From contig NZ_LT596208.1 of the NCBI RefSeq assembly GCF_900092335.1, positions 562,015 through 626,014 on the forward strand: a stretch of DNA of 64,000 bases. Reading direction: 5' to 3'. The notes below the pieces were generated by a model, which saw only the letters and a list, made by a program, of their open reading frames with translations, ran no database searches and had not been told where the DNA came from. Source of the DNA: Corynebacterium phoceense (GTDB lineage Bacteria > Actinomycetota > Actinomycetes > Mycobacteriales > Mycobacteriaceae). Below are positions 43,379-52,749 of this stretch, in pieces (position 1 is the stretch's first letter; every line of letters starts with the position of its first letter). The position numbers and the translations under genes were made by a program.

Positions 43379-43385
43379 GGTCGTT

Positions 43386-46300
43386 ATGTCTTCGTACCTT
43401 GTGCATGGAATCTGGCTGCCGGTCTCCGGGCTAGGTTTATGGATTGAACAGGTCGAAGGGCACAAGATCATCACGCCTGCCGCGGTGCCGGAGGGCACCT
43501 TCCCCGCGGTCGTGGATCAGATCCTTGCTAATAAATCTTTCCGCAACCGTGCACGCATGACGCTGCGCACGCCCAAGGGCAAAGACGTCTCGCTCATGGT
43601 GCCCATGGCCATGTTTGGCCCAGATGAGACGGTGAAGATTTTAAGCCAGCTCACCGCCGTGTCGCGGCGCGCGCCGGGCGTGAGCCTAGAGCAGCGCGAA
43701 AGCCTCGCCCCGGATCTACTCTGGCTCGTGCGTGCGTATGAGGGACTCACGAAGTTCGTGCGCGCGGGGCGCGTGACCATGCGCCTGAACTACCAGTCCG
43801 GCGAGTGGTTCCCCATGTGGCAGCTTGCCTCAGGCCTGGGGGAGCGCGGCTGGCTCGCGGAGATGGTCGCGGCGGCTCCCGGCATCCTTACCGTCAATAA
43901 CCGGGCGCTCACTGATGACATGGCGGACGAGCTCACGCACTGGATTACCTACGTTGAGCTCGAGGACCTCCGCACGCAGATTCGCCCTTACCCGTGGCAC
44001 GAGTTCGTCGATGCCCTCCTGCGGACCACGGCGGTCAAGCGCGGCCGCGCCCAGCTCCTGCGCGGGCTGAACGAGTGGAAGGATTCCATTACCCAGGTCG
44101 ACCTCCAGCTTGTGGTCATCGTCGAGGAGCCGCCGGCGGAGCAGGAGCTTGCCGATGCCCCCGCTCCCGGCTTTGCCGCCGCCTCCAGTGCCGGAGACGA
44201 CGGGGACGAAAGTTTTACTCCGGGATGGCAGGATACGACGTGGCCGGTGCGCCTTGCCGTGCGCTCGGGCACGGATGCGCCGCAGCCCATCCGCACGAGC
44301 CAGCTCGACCGCACGAGCGTGGAGCGCCTGCGCGACGTGCGCCGCCGCGCCATCGAGATCGCGCCGCGCTTGGCACAGGAGGGCTCGCGCGAGCCGGACC
44401 GCTACTACGAGAACGCGGGCGACTGGGATGTCTATCTCAGCACCGAGGACCTGCTTCAATTCGTGGGCGCAGACGCTGCGGCGCTGCGCACGGCCGGGAT
44501 CAACGTTATGTTGCCCAAAGCATGGTCCCAGATGGAGACCACCGCCAAACTGGAGACCCGCGAGGCTGACTCCGGGGCGGACGGCGCGACGAAGCGCCAC
44601 CTCGGCATGGAAAAGCTGGTTAAGTATGACTGGCGCCTGTCCGTGGGCGATATTGAGCTCACCGACGACGAGATGGACGAACTCATCGCCTCGAAATCTG
44701 GACTTATCCGCCTGCGCGGCAACTGGGTGATGGCGGATACGGCGTCCATCACGCGGATTAGCGACTACATGTCCAAGCTGGCCAAGCAATCGCGCGAGCG
44801 GATGAAGAAGGAACTCGAACGCGACCTCATACGCGCCGAGCACGCTCGAGACTTGGGCACGCCGGGCTGGGAAGACCAGATCGCGGACGTCCAGCGCCGG
44901 CTTGCGGAGTTCAACGAGGCCGCGGACGACGCAGACTTCGGCGAGGTCACCGTCGCGGAACTGCGCCAGCTCGCGCTCGAGGCGATGGCCAAGGACCCGA
45001 TCGAGTTCACCGGCAGCGGCTGGTTCAACTCCTTGCTTGGCGGCATGGAGACCCCGGCGCCCAAGCGCGTCGACATTCCGGACACGGTGCATGCGGAGCT
45101 GCGCGATTACCAGCGCCGCGGCGTGGACTGGCTTTACTGGATGTCCCAGAACGATATCGGCGCGGTGCTCGCGGACGACATGGGCCTGGGCAAGACGCTG
45201 CAGCTGCTTTCCTTGCTCGCGGTCGAGCACGCCGCCGCCGCGGCTGCGGAGGAAGCGAAGCCCGGCCCTACGCTCGTCATCGCGCCCACCTCCGTCGTAG
45301 GTAACTGGGCACGCGAGGCCGCGAAGTTCGTGCCGAGCTTCAAAGTCCTCGTCCAGCATGGCTCGCAGCGCCTGCGCGATCAGGATTTCGTGGACAAGGC
45401 ACGCGACTACGACCTCGTCATCACCTCGTACGGCACGGCCTCGCGGGACTTCCTCATGCTTGGCGAAGTGGACTGGGACCGCGTCGTGCTCGACGAGGCG
45501 CAAGCCATTAAGAACTCCGGCACGCGGGCCTCGCGGGCTGTGCGCTCGTTGCCGTCGCGGCATCGGTTAGCTCTCACGGGCACCCCGGTGGAAAATCGTC
45601 TGAGCGAGATGCGTTCCATCCTCGACTTCTGTAACCCGGGCGTCCTGGGCTCGGCGAGCTTCTTCCGCAACCACTTTGCCAAGCCCATCGAACGCGGGGA
45701 TGACCCTGGCCTGGCCGAGCGGCTGCGCCAGCTCATCGCGCCCTTTATCCTGCGGCGCCTGAAGACTGACCCCACCATCATCGATGACCTGCCGGAGAAG
45801 TCCGAGCAGATCGTTACCGTGGAGATGACTTCGGAGCAGGCGGCGCTGTATAAAGCGCTCGTCGACTCCATCCAGCGGCGCTTGGAGGAAACGAAGGGCA
45901 TGGCGCGCCGCGGCCTCGTGCTCGCCTCGCTCACACACATTAAGCAGATTTGTAACCACCCGGCGCACTACTTGGGCGATGGTAGCGCCGTGACCATTCG
46001 CGGCAAACACCGCTCTGGCAAGGTTCGCGAACTCATGCGCATTGTCGATGAGGCCACGCAGACCGGCGAGCGCATTCTCGTCTTCACACAGTACAAGGCC
46101 TTTGGCGATATCCTGCAGCCTTACCTCACGGAGCAACTCGGCCGTGAGATTCCGTTCCTACACGGCGGCGTGACGAAAAATAAGCGTGACCAGATGGTGG
46201 AGAGTTTCCAGGCGCCCGATGGGCCGCCGGTGATGATTCTTTCGCTCAAGGCGGGCGGCACGGGCCTTAACCTCACGGCGGCGAATATCGTGGTCCACAT

Positions 46301-46544
46301 GGACCGCTGGTGGAACCCCGCCGTGGAAAATCAGGCCACGGACCGCGCCTTCCGCATCGGCCAGGAGCGCAACGTGCAGGTCTACAAGATGATTACGGCG
46401 GGCACGCTCGAGGAATCCATCCAGGACATCCTCGACGGCAAGATGCAGCTCGCCGGCGCCATCGTGGGCGAAGGCGAAGGCTGGCTCACCGAGCTCAGCC
46501 CCGAGCAGCTGGCTGATCTTATGAGCTATAGGGGAAGGGAGTAG
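43386..46544 (+). CDS. SNF2-family DNA helicase/translocase (HelZ-like)
   Basis: This 1052-residue protein has a bacterial SNF2-associated N-terminal region (about 1-560), then the helicase: QRRGVDWLYWMS, Walker A DDMGLGKT (597-604), DEAQ (703-706), LTGTPVENRL, VFTQYKAFGDIL, LKAGGTGLNLT and WWNPAVENQATDRAFRIGQ. The SNF2 C-terminal motifs are intact. It should translocate on DNA and displace proteins. It pairs with the SWIM gene 3 bases later, as mycobacterial HelZ (Rv2101) pairs with Rv2102. Start chosen at 43386 because of the TAGAAT box 7 bases upstream. Confidence 0.92.
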   Translation: MSSYLVHGIWLPVSGLGLWIEQVEGHKIITPAAVPEGTFPAVVDQILANKSFRNRARMTLRTPKGKDVSLMVPMAMFGPDETVKILSQLTAVSRRAPGVSLEQRESLAPDLLWLVRAYEGLTKFVRAGRVTMRLNYQSGEWFPMWQLASGLGERGWLAEMVAAAPGILTVNNRALTDDMADELTHWITYVELEDLRTQIRPYPWHEFVDALLRTTAVKRGRAQLLRGLNEWKDSITQVDLQLVVIVEEPPAEQELADAPAPGFAAASSAGDDGDESFTPGWQDTTWPVRLAVRSGTDAPQPIRTSQLDRTSVERLRDVRRRAIEIAPRLAQEGSREPDRYYENAGDWDVYLSTEDLLQFVGADAAALRTAGINVMLPKAWSQMETTAKLETREADSGADGATKRHLGMEKLVKYDWRLSVGDIELTDDEMDELIASKSGLIRLRGNWVMADTASITRISDYMSKLAKQSRERMKKELERDLIRAEHARDLGTPGWEDQIADVQRRLAEFNEAADDADFGEVTVAELRQLALEAMAKDPIEFTGSGWFNSLLGGMETPAPKRVDIPDTVHAELRDYQRRGVDWLYWMSQNDIGAVLADDMGLGKTLQLLSLLAVEHAAAAAAEEAKPGPTLVIAPTSVVGNWAREAAKFVPSFKVLVQHGSQRLRDQDFVDKARDYDLVITSYGTASRDFLMLGEVDWDRVVLDEAQAIKNSGTRASRAVRSLPSRHRLALTGTPVENRLSEMRSILDFCNPGVLGSASFFRNHFAKPIERGDDPGLAERLRQLIAPFILRRLKTDPTIIDDLPEKSEQIVTVEMTSEQAALYKALVDSIQRRLEETKGMARRGLVLASLTHIKQICNHPAHYLGDGSAVTIRGKHRSGKVRELMRIVDEATQTGERILVFTQYKAFGDILQPYLTEQLGREIPFLHGGVTKNKRDQMVESFQAPDGPPVMILSLKAGGTGLNLTAANIVVHMDRWWNPAVENQATDRAFRIGQERNVQVYKMITAGTLEESIQDILDGKMQLAGAIVGEGEGWLTELSPEQLADLMSYRGRE

Positions 46545-46547
46545 GCC

Positions 46548-47414
46548 ATGGCGGATTCAACCACGGGCGACGCAACGAACGATGGCTCGACGCCTGACAA
46601 CGTCACCTACGTCAACTTCGGCACGCGCAAGCGCGTGACTACGCAGGACGAGGTCCTCAAGGTCGACCGCGTCAACCACTCCGGATCCTCTATGTCTCCG
46701 GCCGCGACGCGCCTCGTGTCCTTCATGAGCAAGGAAGTCGACGCCGGACGCTTGGCGCGCGGGCGTGACTACGCTCATGCGGGCAACGTCGTCGGCCTTG
46801 ACGTGCGCAATGGCGCCATTCACGGGCGTGTGGCCGGCAGCCAAAACGAGCCCTTCGCCGTGCTCATCCAGCTGCCGTACCGCAGCAACGACGATGTGGG
46901 CCAGGTCAGCGAGATTATGGCGCGCACTCCCAATGCCATCCGTGACGCGCGTGACGGCCTCCTGCCCGTCCGCGTCCTCGATATCCTGTTGGGTGAGGAC
47001 CCCGACGACGTGCGCTTTAGCTGCTCGTGCCCGGATCACGCTCCATTCTGCAAGCACATCGTGGCGGTGGTCGACCGCCTCGCCGCGCGCATGGACGCCG
47101 ACCCTTCCGTCGTCTTCGCCATGCGCGGCCTGAGCTTCGCCACGCTGGAACAGTCCATGATGGCCCAAGCTCAGGAAGCTTCCCGCGACGCGTATTCGCC
47201 GAACTCCGGTCTGGACTCCGCGGAGCGCAACCAGCTGTTCTGGAACGGCCGCGGCCTGCCCGATATTCCTGAGCCCAAGATCGCGCCGGCCCTTGAGGAC
47301 TCCGATATGGATCTGCTCCGGAAGGCCTTGCGCTCTGTCACGCACACCAATCTCGAATTGTTGCGCGCCGTGAGCGATATCGAAGAACTCTACGATTTTT
47401 TGGTGCAGCGCTAA
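46548..47414 (+). CDS. SWIM zinc-finger protein
   Basis: This 288-residue protein has the SWIM motif C-x-C-x(n)-C-x-H in FSCSCPDHAPFCKHIVAVVDRLA (about 161-183). SWIM fingers bind DNA or proteins. Its gene starts 3 bases after the SNF2 helicase stop, so the two are almost certainly co-expressed and probably act together; this pairing is seen in other actinobacteria. The C-terminal 70 residues form a possible helical interaction region (LLRKALRSVTHTNLELLRAVSDIEELY). No other domain is recognised. Confidence 0.88.
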   Translation: MADSTTGDATNDGSTPDNVTYVNFGTRKRVTTQDEVLKVDRVNHSGSSMSPAATRLVSFMSKEVDAGRLARGRDYAHAGNVVGLDVRNGAIHGRVAGSQNEPFAVLIQLPYRSNDDVGQVSEIMARTPNAIRDARDGLLPVRVLDILLGEDPDDVRFSCSCPDHAPFCKHIVAVVDRLAARMDADPSVVFAMRGLSFATLEQSMMAQAQEASRDAYSPNSGLDSAERNQLFWNGRGLPDIPEPKIAPALEDSDMDLLRKALRSVTHTNLELLRAVSDIEELYDFLVQR

Positions 47415-47492
47415 AGGCATGCAGCAAGACTCCTAGCCGGCGCGTTCGATATAACTCGGCGTCATGTCGACCCCCTGTTTTATGGTGGAGCC

Positions 47493-48641
47493 ATGACTCA
47501 ACGCGTAACTTTTATCCATACCTCGGACTTCCAGTGGGGAATGCAGCGCTGGTTCCTCGAAGGCGAGGCACAGGCCCGCTTTAGCGCCGCCCGTCTTGCC
47601 GCCGTTGAGCGCCTGGGCGAGCTCGCCACGCGCACCGGCGCGCAGTTTATTGTCGCCGCCGGAGACGTCTTTGAACATAACTCTCTTACGCGCCAGACCA
47701 CCGGCCGCGCCAATGAGGTGCTCGCTGGTCTGCCGGTGCCTGTTTACCTGTTGCCGGGCAACCATGATCCTCTCGTGGCTGACTCGATTTTCCGTACCGC
47801 GACTGCGGAGAACGTCTATGTCTTGGGCGATAGCGTGCCACAGGAGGTGGCCGACGGTGTCGAGCTCGTGGGGGCTCCGTTGCTTACCAAGCATGTCAAC
47901 CGTGACCTCGTTGCTGAGGCCCTGCAGGGACTTGAGCCCACGGAGAATATCCGGATCGCAGTGGGCCACGGCCAGGTCTCCTCGCGTACCTCCACGCCTT
48001 CGCCAGCAGAGATTGACTTAGCGCAGGTCGAGCAGGCCGTTCGCTCCGGCTCTATCGATTACCTTGCTTTGGGCGATACGCACTCAACCCAGAACCTCTC
48101 GGCGACTGGCGCGGTGTGGTTCTCTGGTTCGCCCGAAGTGACGGATTTCCATGGCCTCGAGACGGATAACGGCGAGCGTGATTCCGGCAATGCTCTCGTG
48201 GTCACCATCGAAAAGGACGGCACGGGACCGGCTACGGTGACGGTAGAAAAGCACCACGTGGGGCAGTGGCGCTTTGACGCTGTGTCCGCGGAGCTTGACT
48301 CCCTCGAAGACGTGGAGTCTTTCCTGTCGCAGCTGCGTGCCTATGAGAATAAGGACCGCACCGTCATCAAGTACGGTCTCACCGGCACGCTGAGTCTGAC
48401 CGCACAGCGCGCGCTGGAATCAGGGCTTGATGAACTCACTGATATCTTTGCCGCGCTTTATCCGCGCGAGCGCCTTATGGACTTGGTGACCGAGCCCGAC
48501 CCGGATGAGCTCGACAACCTCGGACTTACCGGCTTCGCCGCGTCGGCGCTGGAAGAACTCGTCGAGGATATGAGCGCTGGCGACCTCGAAGCGCGCGATG
48601 CCACTAATCTGCTGTTCCGTCTTACTGCCAAGGGAGCCTAA
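47493..48641 (+). CDS. SbcD/YhaO-type metallophosphoesterase (DNA nuclease)
   Basis: This 382-residue calcineurin-type phosphoesterase carries the metal motifs FIHTSDFQW (D-x-H variant with His then Asp), FIVAAGDVFEH, PGNHDPL and GHGQVSSR, LALGDTHS. These match SbcD/Mre11/YhaO nucleases that trim DNA ends with an ABC-type ATPase partner. The partner gene starts 6 bases later. The ATG is preceded by GGTGGAGCC. It is likely part of double-strand break or DNA-end processing. Confidence 0.88.
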   Translation: MTQRVTFIHTSDFQWGMQRWFLEGEAQARFSAARLAAVERLGELATRTGAQFIVAAGDVFEHNSLTRQTTGRANEVLAGLPVPVYLLPGNHDPLVADSIFRTATAENVYVLGDSVPQEVADGVELVGAPLLTKHVNRDLVAEALQGLEPTENIRIAVGHGQVSSRTSTPSPAEIDLAQVEQAVRSGSIDYLALGDTHSTQNLSATGAVWFSGSPEVTDFHGLETDNGERDSGNALVVTIEKDGTGPATVTVEKHHVGQWRFDAVSAELDSLEDVESFLSQLRAYENKDRTVIKYGLTGTLSLTAQRALESGLDELTDIFAALYPRERLMDLVTEPDPDELDNLGLTGFAASALEELVEDMSAGDLEARDATNLLFRLTAKGA

Positions 48642-48647
48642 ACCACC

Positions 48648-51365
48648 ATGCGTATTCATTCCATCGAATTGAACAACGTCCGCGGCGTGCGCCACCTGCG
48701 AGCCGACAATTTTCCGGATACCGGCGTCATCGTTATTCATGGCGGCAACGAGGCGGGTAAGTCGACCATCCTCGACGCGCTCGGCATCGCGCTTTTGGAG
48801 CGTGCCGGGTCCACGGCGAAAACAGCGCGCGATAAGACGCTGTCCGATCGCGGTGTCATGTGGCTCAAACCCGTGGACGTGGACGAGGCACCCGAGGTCA
48901 CCGTGTCCATGAGCATTGGCCCTTATGACTTCAAGCTGTATAAGCGCTTTATCAAAGGCTCGAAGACGGAGCTGGAGATTACCTCGCCGAAGCACGAGAG
49001 CCTCACCGGTCCGGATGCTCAGGCACGACTCGACGAGATTATCGCTGAACATCTCGACAAGGCTCTGCTGGCGACGCTCTTCCTGCGCCAAGACCAGCTT
49101 GATGAGGGCATCGCCGCAGCTGGCGTGCCGTCGCTGACTGCGGCGCTGGAGCGCGAGACCGGCACGGACGCCGAGACCTCATTCGGTGACGACACTGACC
49201 TCATGCGCCGCGTCTCGGACGAGTTTCGCCGTTACTACACGGAGAAGGGGCGCGCCTCCGGTGAACTGAACAAGGCGGAGAAGAACCACGAGGCCTGCGT
49301 TGCCGAGGCCGCGCAGAAGCAGAAGAAGGTTGATGAACTTGCAGGCTTCGTGGACAGTCACGCTCGCGCGAATGACAAGCTCGAGCGCGCGCGTGAGGAT
49401 CTGCCTGAGGCACGCTCCGTTCTGGAGGAGCGCGAAGCATCCGCGGCGAAGGCGACGCAGATGGCTGCCGCCGTGGAACAACAGCGCCAAGGCGTGGAAC
49501 GCGCACGTCTCGACTCTGAGCGCGCAGACCAGGACCTCGCGCGCCGGGAAGAGCTGCGCAGCAACCTGGAGGAGTACGAAACTCAACTGAAGACGGCCGT
49601 TGAGGCCGTCGCTGCCGCAGAGACCGCCGCCAGGGAAGAAGAAGAGACCGTCGAGGAGCTCACCGCGGCGCTCACTAAGGCGAAGGCTGTGCGTGATGAA
49701 GCACGCACGGCCCGCGATGCTGCCCGTGTCGCTGCTGAACACGCCCAGGACCGTCAACGCCTGGCCCAGCTGCGCGAGCGCGTGAGCGAACTCGATGGCC
49801 TCGACGCGGCGGTGAAGGACGCCCGCGAGGTCGCCGCTGCGCGGGGTCGTGTCATCACGGATGCTGACGTCACGCGTGCTGAAAAGGCCTCCAACGAGGT
49901 CGAGCTTGCTGCCTCCCTGCGTGAGCAGGCGGCGGCCAAGCTGATTCTGCGTTCGGGCAAGGACTCGAGCGTCACCGTTGACGGCGAGGAGCGTGCGCTG
50001 CCCGCTGATGAGGATGTGACTGTCGCGCTCGATAACGGCACCGTGCTGGATATTGCTGGCATTTCTGCTCGCTTCGATGCAGGTGCTGCAGCGAGCGGGG
50101 ACGCGCGTGCGCGTGAAGACAAGGCACGTGCCGCGCTCGCCGATATTCTGCAGGAGCTCGAGTGCGTAGACGTGGATGAGGTCCGCGCGACCCGTGACGC
50201 ACACCGCGAAGTGGGGGAGCACCTCTCCCGGGCCGAGGCCGACTTGCGCTCTGCGCTGCGTGGCGAGGAGCTCGGCGACTTGCGTGCACAGCTGGGCGCC
50301 CTGGAGGCACAGCTCGAGGTTGCGGCTGCTGGTGTCAAAGACACTGCGGAAGAACTCAGCGTCGCCGAAGCAGAAGAAGCCCGCAAGGAAACACACGACG
50401 CATTTGAGACCGCTGACGCCGAGGTCGACAAGGCCGCGGCCCGCCTTGAACCGCTGCAACGCCGCCAGGCGCAGGCGGAACTCATCGCGGTGCAACAGAA
50501 CGAAAAGGCAGTCCGCGAAAACGTTGAGCGTGCGCAGAAAGCCGTGGCTGCAGCCGCAGAGGCCGGCAGCGTCAAGGATCTGCAGGCGGCGGCGGAGGCC
50601 GCGAAGACGGCGCTGAGTGAACTGGAGGAACAGCTGGAGACGGTTGAGCGCGAGCTTGCAGACAACGACCCGACGCTGGCACAGAAGCTGGTGGTGGGCG
50701 CACAGACGCGCGTCGAGACTCTGGAGAACACCATCAGCACCGCCGAGAAGGAGATGCTCAGGATGGAGTCTTATATCTCGGCAGCCTCCGGCGCGGCAGA
50801 AGAACTTGAGCTTGCCCTTGCTGCTGAAGAGCTGGCGCAGCAAAAGCTCGCGGCCGTGCAGCGTCGCGCTGCTGCCGCGCGTCGTCTCTACGAAGTGCTC
50901 CAGGAGCACCAGACGGCCGCACGCCAGCGGTACGCGGCACCGTTTGCTGACCGCCTGGGACAGCTCGCGCGTTCCCTTTTCGGCGGCGACATCACATTCG
51001 ACCTGGATGAGGAACTGCGCATTGCCAGCCGCACACGCGGCGGCGTCACGGTCGACCTCGACGCGTTGTCCGGTGGTGCGAAAGAGCAGCTGGGCATTCT
51101 CACGCGTCTGGCTATCGCCGACATGGTGGGCGATGATGCGGAGGGTGGGGGAGAGTCGAATGCTGGTGTGCCTGTCATCATTGACGACGCATTGGGTTCC
51201 ACGGACTCGCAGCGCCTAGAACTTATGTCCACCATCTTCGCGGATGCCGGTCGTCACAGCCAGGTCATTGTGCTCACGTGTATGCCTGAGCGTTATGAGT
51301 GGATCCCTGGTCGCGTCGAGTTCGACATCGAAGATTTGAAACGTGTTCCACTTGCGGGTCGGTAA
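48648..51365 (+). CDS. SbcC/YhaN-like SMC-type ATPase
   Basis: This 905-residue protein has Walker A GGNEAGKST (about 34-42), then long coiled coils (about 200-400 and 500-770) interrupted near the middle by a compact non-coiled segment (about 425-485, SGKDSSVTVDGEERALPADEDVTVALDNGTVLDIAG). The C-terminal ATPase part has LSGGAKEQLGILTRLA and VPVIIDDALGSTD. No C-x-x-C zinc hook is visible, unlike SbcC/Rad50, so it resembles B. subtilis YhaN (partner of YhaO). It should form the ATPase of a DNA-end processing complex with the nuclease encoded just upstream. Confidence 0.87.
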   Translation: MRIHSIELNNVRGVRHLRADNFPDTGVIVIHGGNEAGKSTILDALGIALLERAGSTAKTARDKTLSDRGVMWLKPVDVDEAPEVTVSMSIGPYDFKLYKRFIKGSKTELEITSPKHESLTGPDAQARLDEIIAEHLDKALLATLFLRQDQLDEGIAAAGVPSLTAALERETGTDAETSFGDDTDLMRRVSDEFRRYYTEKGRASGELNKAEKNHEACVAEAAQKQKKVDELAGFVDSHARANDKLERAREDLPEARSVLEEREASAAKATQMAAAVEQQRQGVERARLDSERADQDLARREELRSNLEEYETQLKTAVEAVAAAETAAREEEETVEELTAALTKAKAVRDEARTARDAARVAAEHAQDRQRLAQLRERVSELDGLDAAVKDAREVAAARGRVITDADVTRAEKASNEVELAASLREQAAAKLILRSGKDSSVTVDGEERALPADEDVTVALDNGTVLDIAGISARFDAGAAASGDARAREDKARAALADILQELECVDVDEVRATRDAHREVGEHLSRAEADLRSALRGEELGDLRAQLGALEAQLEVAAAGVKDTAEELSVAEAEEARKETHDAFETADAEVDKAAARLEPLQRRQAQAELIAVQQNEKAVRENVERAQKAVAAAAEAGSVKDLQAAAEAAKTALSELEEQLETVERELADNDPTLAQKLVVGAQTRVETLENTISTAEKEMLRMESYISAASGAAEELELALAAEELAQQKLAAVQRRAAAARRLYEVLQEHQTAARQRYAAPFADRLGQLARSLFGGDITFDLDEELRIASRTRGGVTVDLDALSGGAKEQLGILTRLAIADMVGDDAEGGGESNAGVPVIIDDALGSTDSQRLELMSTIFADAGRHSQVIVLTCMPERYEWIPGRVEFDIEDLKRVPLAGR

Positions 51366-51373
51366 TTCTTTGA

Positions 51374-51411
51374 CGCCCCACCCTGGCATGCACGGCCGGC
51401 AGGGTGGGGCG
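51374..51411 (+). terminator. Terminator after the SbcC-like gene
   Basis: Perfect 12-bp arms CGCCCCACCCTG (51374-51385) and CAGGGTGGGGCG (51400-51411), 14-base loop, 9 bases past the stop codon. Confidence 0.8.
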
Positions 51412-51419
51412 AATGGTTG

Positions 51420-51635
51420 AATAGCACAACGAAACCTTAGATAGTCCTTAGTGAACAACTGTTTACGGTGTCACTATTGTACTCCGCGGCGACTTCATTA
51501 ATTACGTTGTTATGATATGTTTTCTGAATTTAAGGTAAAAACTCGTTATATGAATCCGCTAAAGTCGCAGGTAGACCACAAAAGAAACTCATTTATTGGT
51601 TTGTTAAAGTGCGTTGAAGTGCTACCCTTGTTGAG
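51420..51635 (+). promoter_or_regulatory. AT-rich promoter region of the RosR-like gene
   Basis: About 215 bases of markedly lower GC than the surroundings. It holds an imperfect palindrome GTGAACAACTGTTTAC (51451-51466) and the promoter TTGTTA (51601-51606) with TACCCT (51623-51628), which is 7 bases before the GTG start. Confidence 0.5.
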
Positions 51636-52133
51636 GTGACTACAGAACCTCGATGGCTTAACGCGGAAGAGCAGGAGCTCTGGCGCGATATTCTCGGCAC
51701 CATTCGTAAAATCAACCGCGGCATGGATGAGGCGCTCATGGCGCGTGGCGATCTCTCCGTGTCGGAGTTCTCTGTTCTTGTTTCGCTGTCTGAGGCTCCC
51801 GAGCAGCAGCTGCGTCTGCGCGAGCTGTGCGCGGATCTGGACTGGGACCGCTCCCGCACCTCGCACCAGGTCACGCGCATGGAGCGTCGCGGTCTCGTGC
51901 AGAAGATGAAGTCCGTGGGTGACGCTCGCGGTGTCGTTGTGCGCATCACCGACGCTGGCCTGGAACGCCTTGAGGCGGCTGCCCCGGATCACGTTGAGTC
52001 CGTGCGCCAGCTGGTCTTTGACCCAATGGACATGGCTGACGTCGAGGTGTTGAAGAAGTACTTCGCCGCAGTGGTGGACCATCCGGTGGACTTCTCCTCC
52101 GGCGTTCACGTGCCGGCCCAGGGCGAAGCTTAA
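51636..52133 (+). CDS. rosR: MarR-family regulator, probable RosR
   Basis: This 165-residue winged-helix regulator starts MTTEPRWLNAEEQELWRDIL, with the wing and recognition helix DWDRSRTSHQVTRMERRGLVQK (about 69-90) and DARGVVVRITDAG. C. glutamicum RosR, an H2O2-sensitive MarR-type regulator, has the same layout and genomic neighbourhood (between putP and argS), from memory. The single Cys here is Cys65, which fits RosR Cys64; the other two cysteines I recall for RosR are absent. GTG start is leaderless by the TACCCT box 7 bases upstream. It probably autoregulates. Confidence 0.75.
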   Translation: MTTEPRWLNAEEQELWRDILGTIRKINRGMDEALMARGDLSVSEFSVLVSLSEAPEQQLRLRELCADLDWDRSRTSHQVTRMERRGLVQKMKSVGDARGVVVRITDAGLERLEAAAPDHVESVRQLVFDPMDMADVEVLKKYFAAVVDHPVDFSSGVHVPAQGEA

Positions 52134-52252
52134 GTTACCGCGCGACATTGGCAAGTAGGAGCGTTCTGTAGCGCCCTGATACCCCGCGGCACCGTTTTAA
52201 AGAATAGGTAACGCGAGGTCTTCTTTTGTCTGTGTGCCATAGAATGGCGGAC

Positions 52253-52552
52253 ATGATGGGTCAAGAATTATTTGAGCACCCCCTGCGCCAGTACGCGGAG
52301 TACGGCGTGACAGAGTTGCGCGAGGAGTCGCCGCGGCTCGGGGATCCGGCGTCTTTTGAAGATGATACGGCTACCGAGGAGCAGCTCGACCTCATGGAGG
52401 AGGTCTTCGCGCGCCACGCGGAGGACGCCGTGACCTTCGACGAAGAATCTGGGCTGTGGATTGTCGGTCCCGAGGAAGATATTGAGCGCATGTTCGCGGA
52501 CCGTGAGGCGTTCCTTGACGCGCTGGAAGCGGGCGAAGATCCGGGCGTGTAG
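52253..52552 (+). CDS. Small acidic hypothetical protein
   Basis: This 99-residue acidic soluble protein starts MMGQELFEHPLRQYAEYGVTELREES and contains TATEEQLDLMEEVFARHAEDAVTFDEESGLWIVGP. No family is recognised. TAGAAT at 52240-52245 is 7 bases before the ATG at 52253, so the transcript is leaderless; an in-frame ATG at 52244 overlaps the -10 box and is unlikely. The next gene (small membrane protein) is on the same strand, about 200 bases on. Confidence 0.65.
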   Translation: MMGQELFEHPLRQYAEYGVTELREESPRLGDPASFEDDTATEEQLDLMEEVFARHAEDAVTFDEESGLWIVGPEEDIERMFADREAFLDALEAGEDPGV

Positions 52553-52617
52553 GCGCTCGAACTTTCTGTCTACCCCGTAAGGGGGCTGTTAGCACTAGGT
52601 AACCGTATGGTAACGAA

Positions 52618-52643
52618 ATATCTCCGGATCGATAGGGAGATAT
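52618..52643 (+). promoter_or_regulatory. Palindromic operator candidate upstream of the small membrane protein
   Basis: Perfect 8-bp arms ATATCTCC and GGAGATAT with a 10-base spacer. It lies just upstream of TACTCT (52658-52663), a likely -10 box. It could bind a dimeric regulator; which one is unknown. Confidence 0.45.
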
Positions 52644-52749
52644 GGGGCGCCACCTGCTACTCTAATAAGGGTTATTAAGAGACCAGAACGTCATCGAAGT
52701 GCCGTTGCGGCCTTCCTGGTCTTAAAGGATGAACGAAAGGAATGACGAC

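Noticed and set aside
43377..43379. ATG at 43377 as start of the SNF2 helicase
   Set aside because: It overlaps the TAGAAT promoter box; the ATG at 43386 has the leaderless spacing seen elsewhere.
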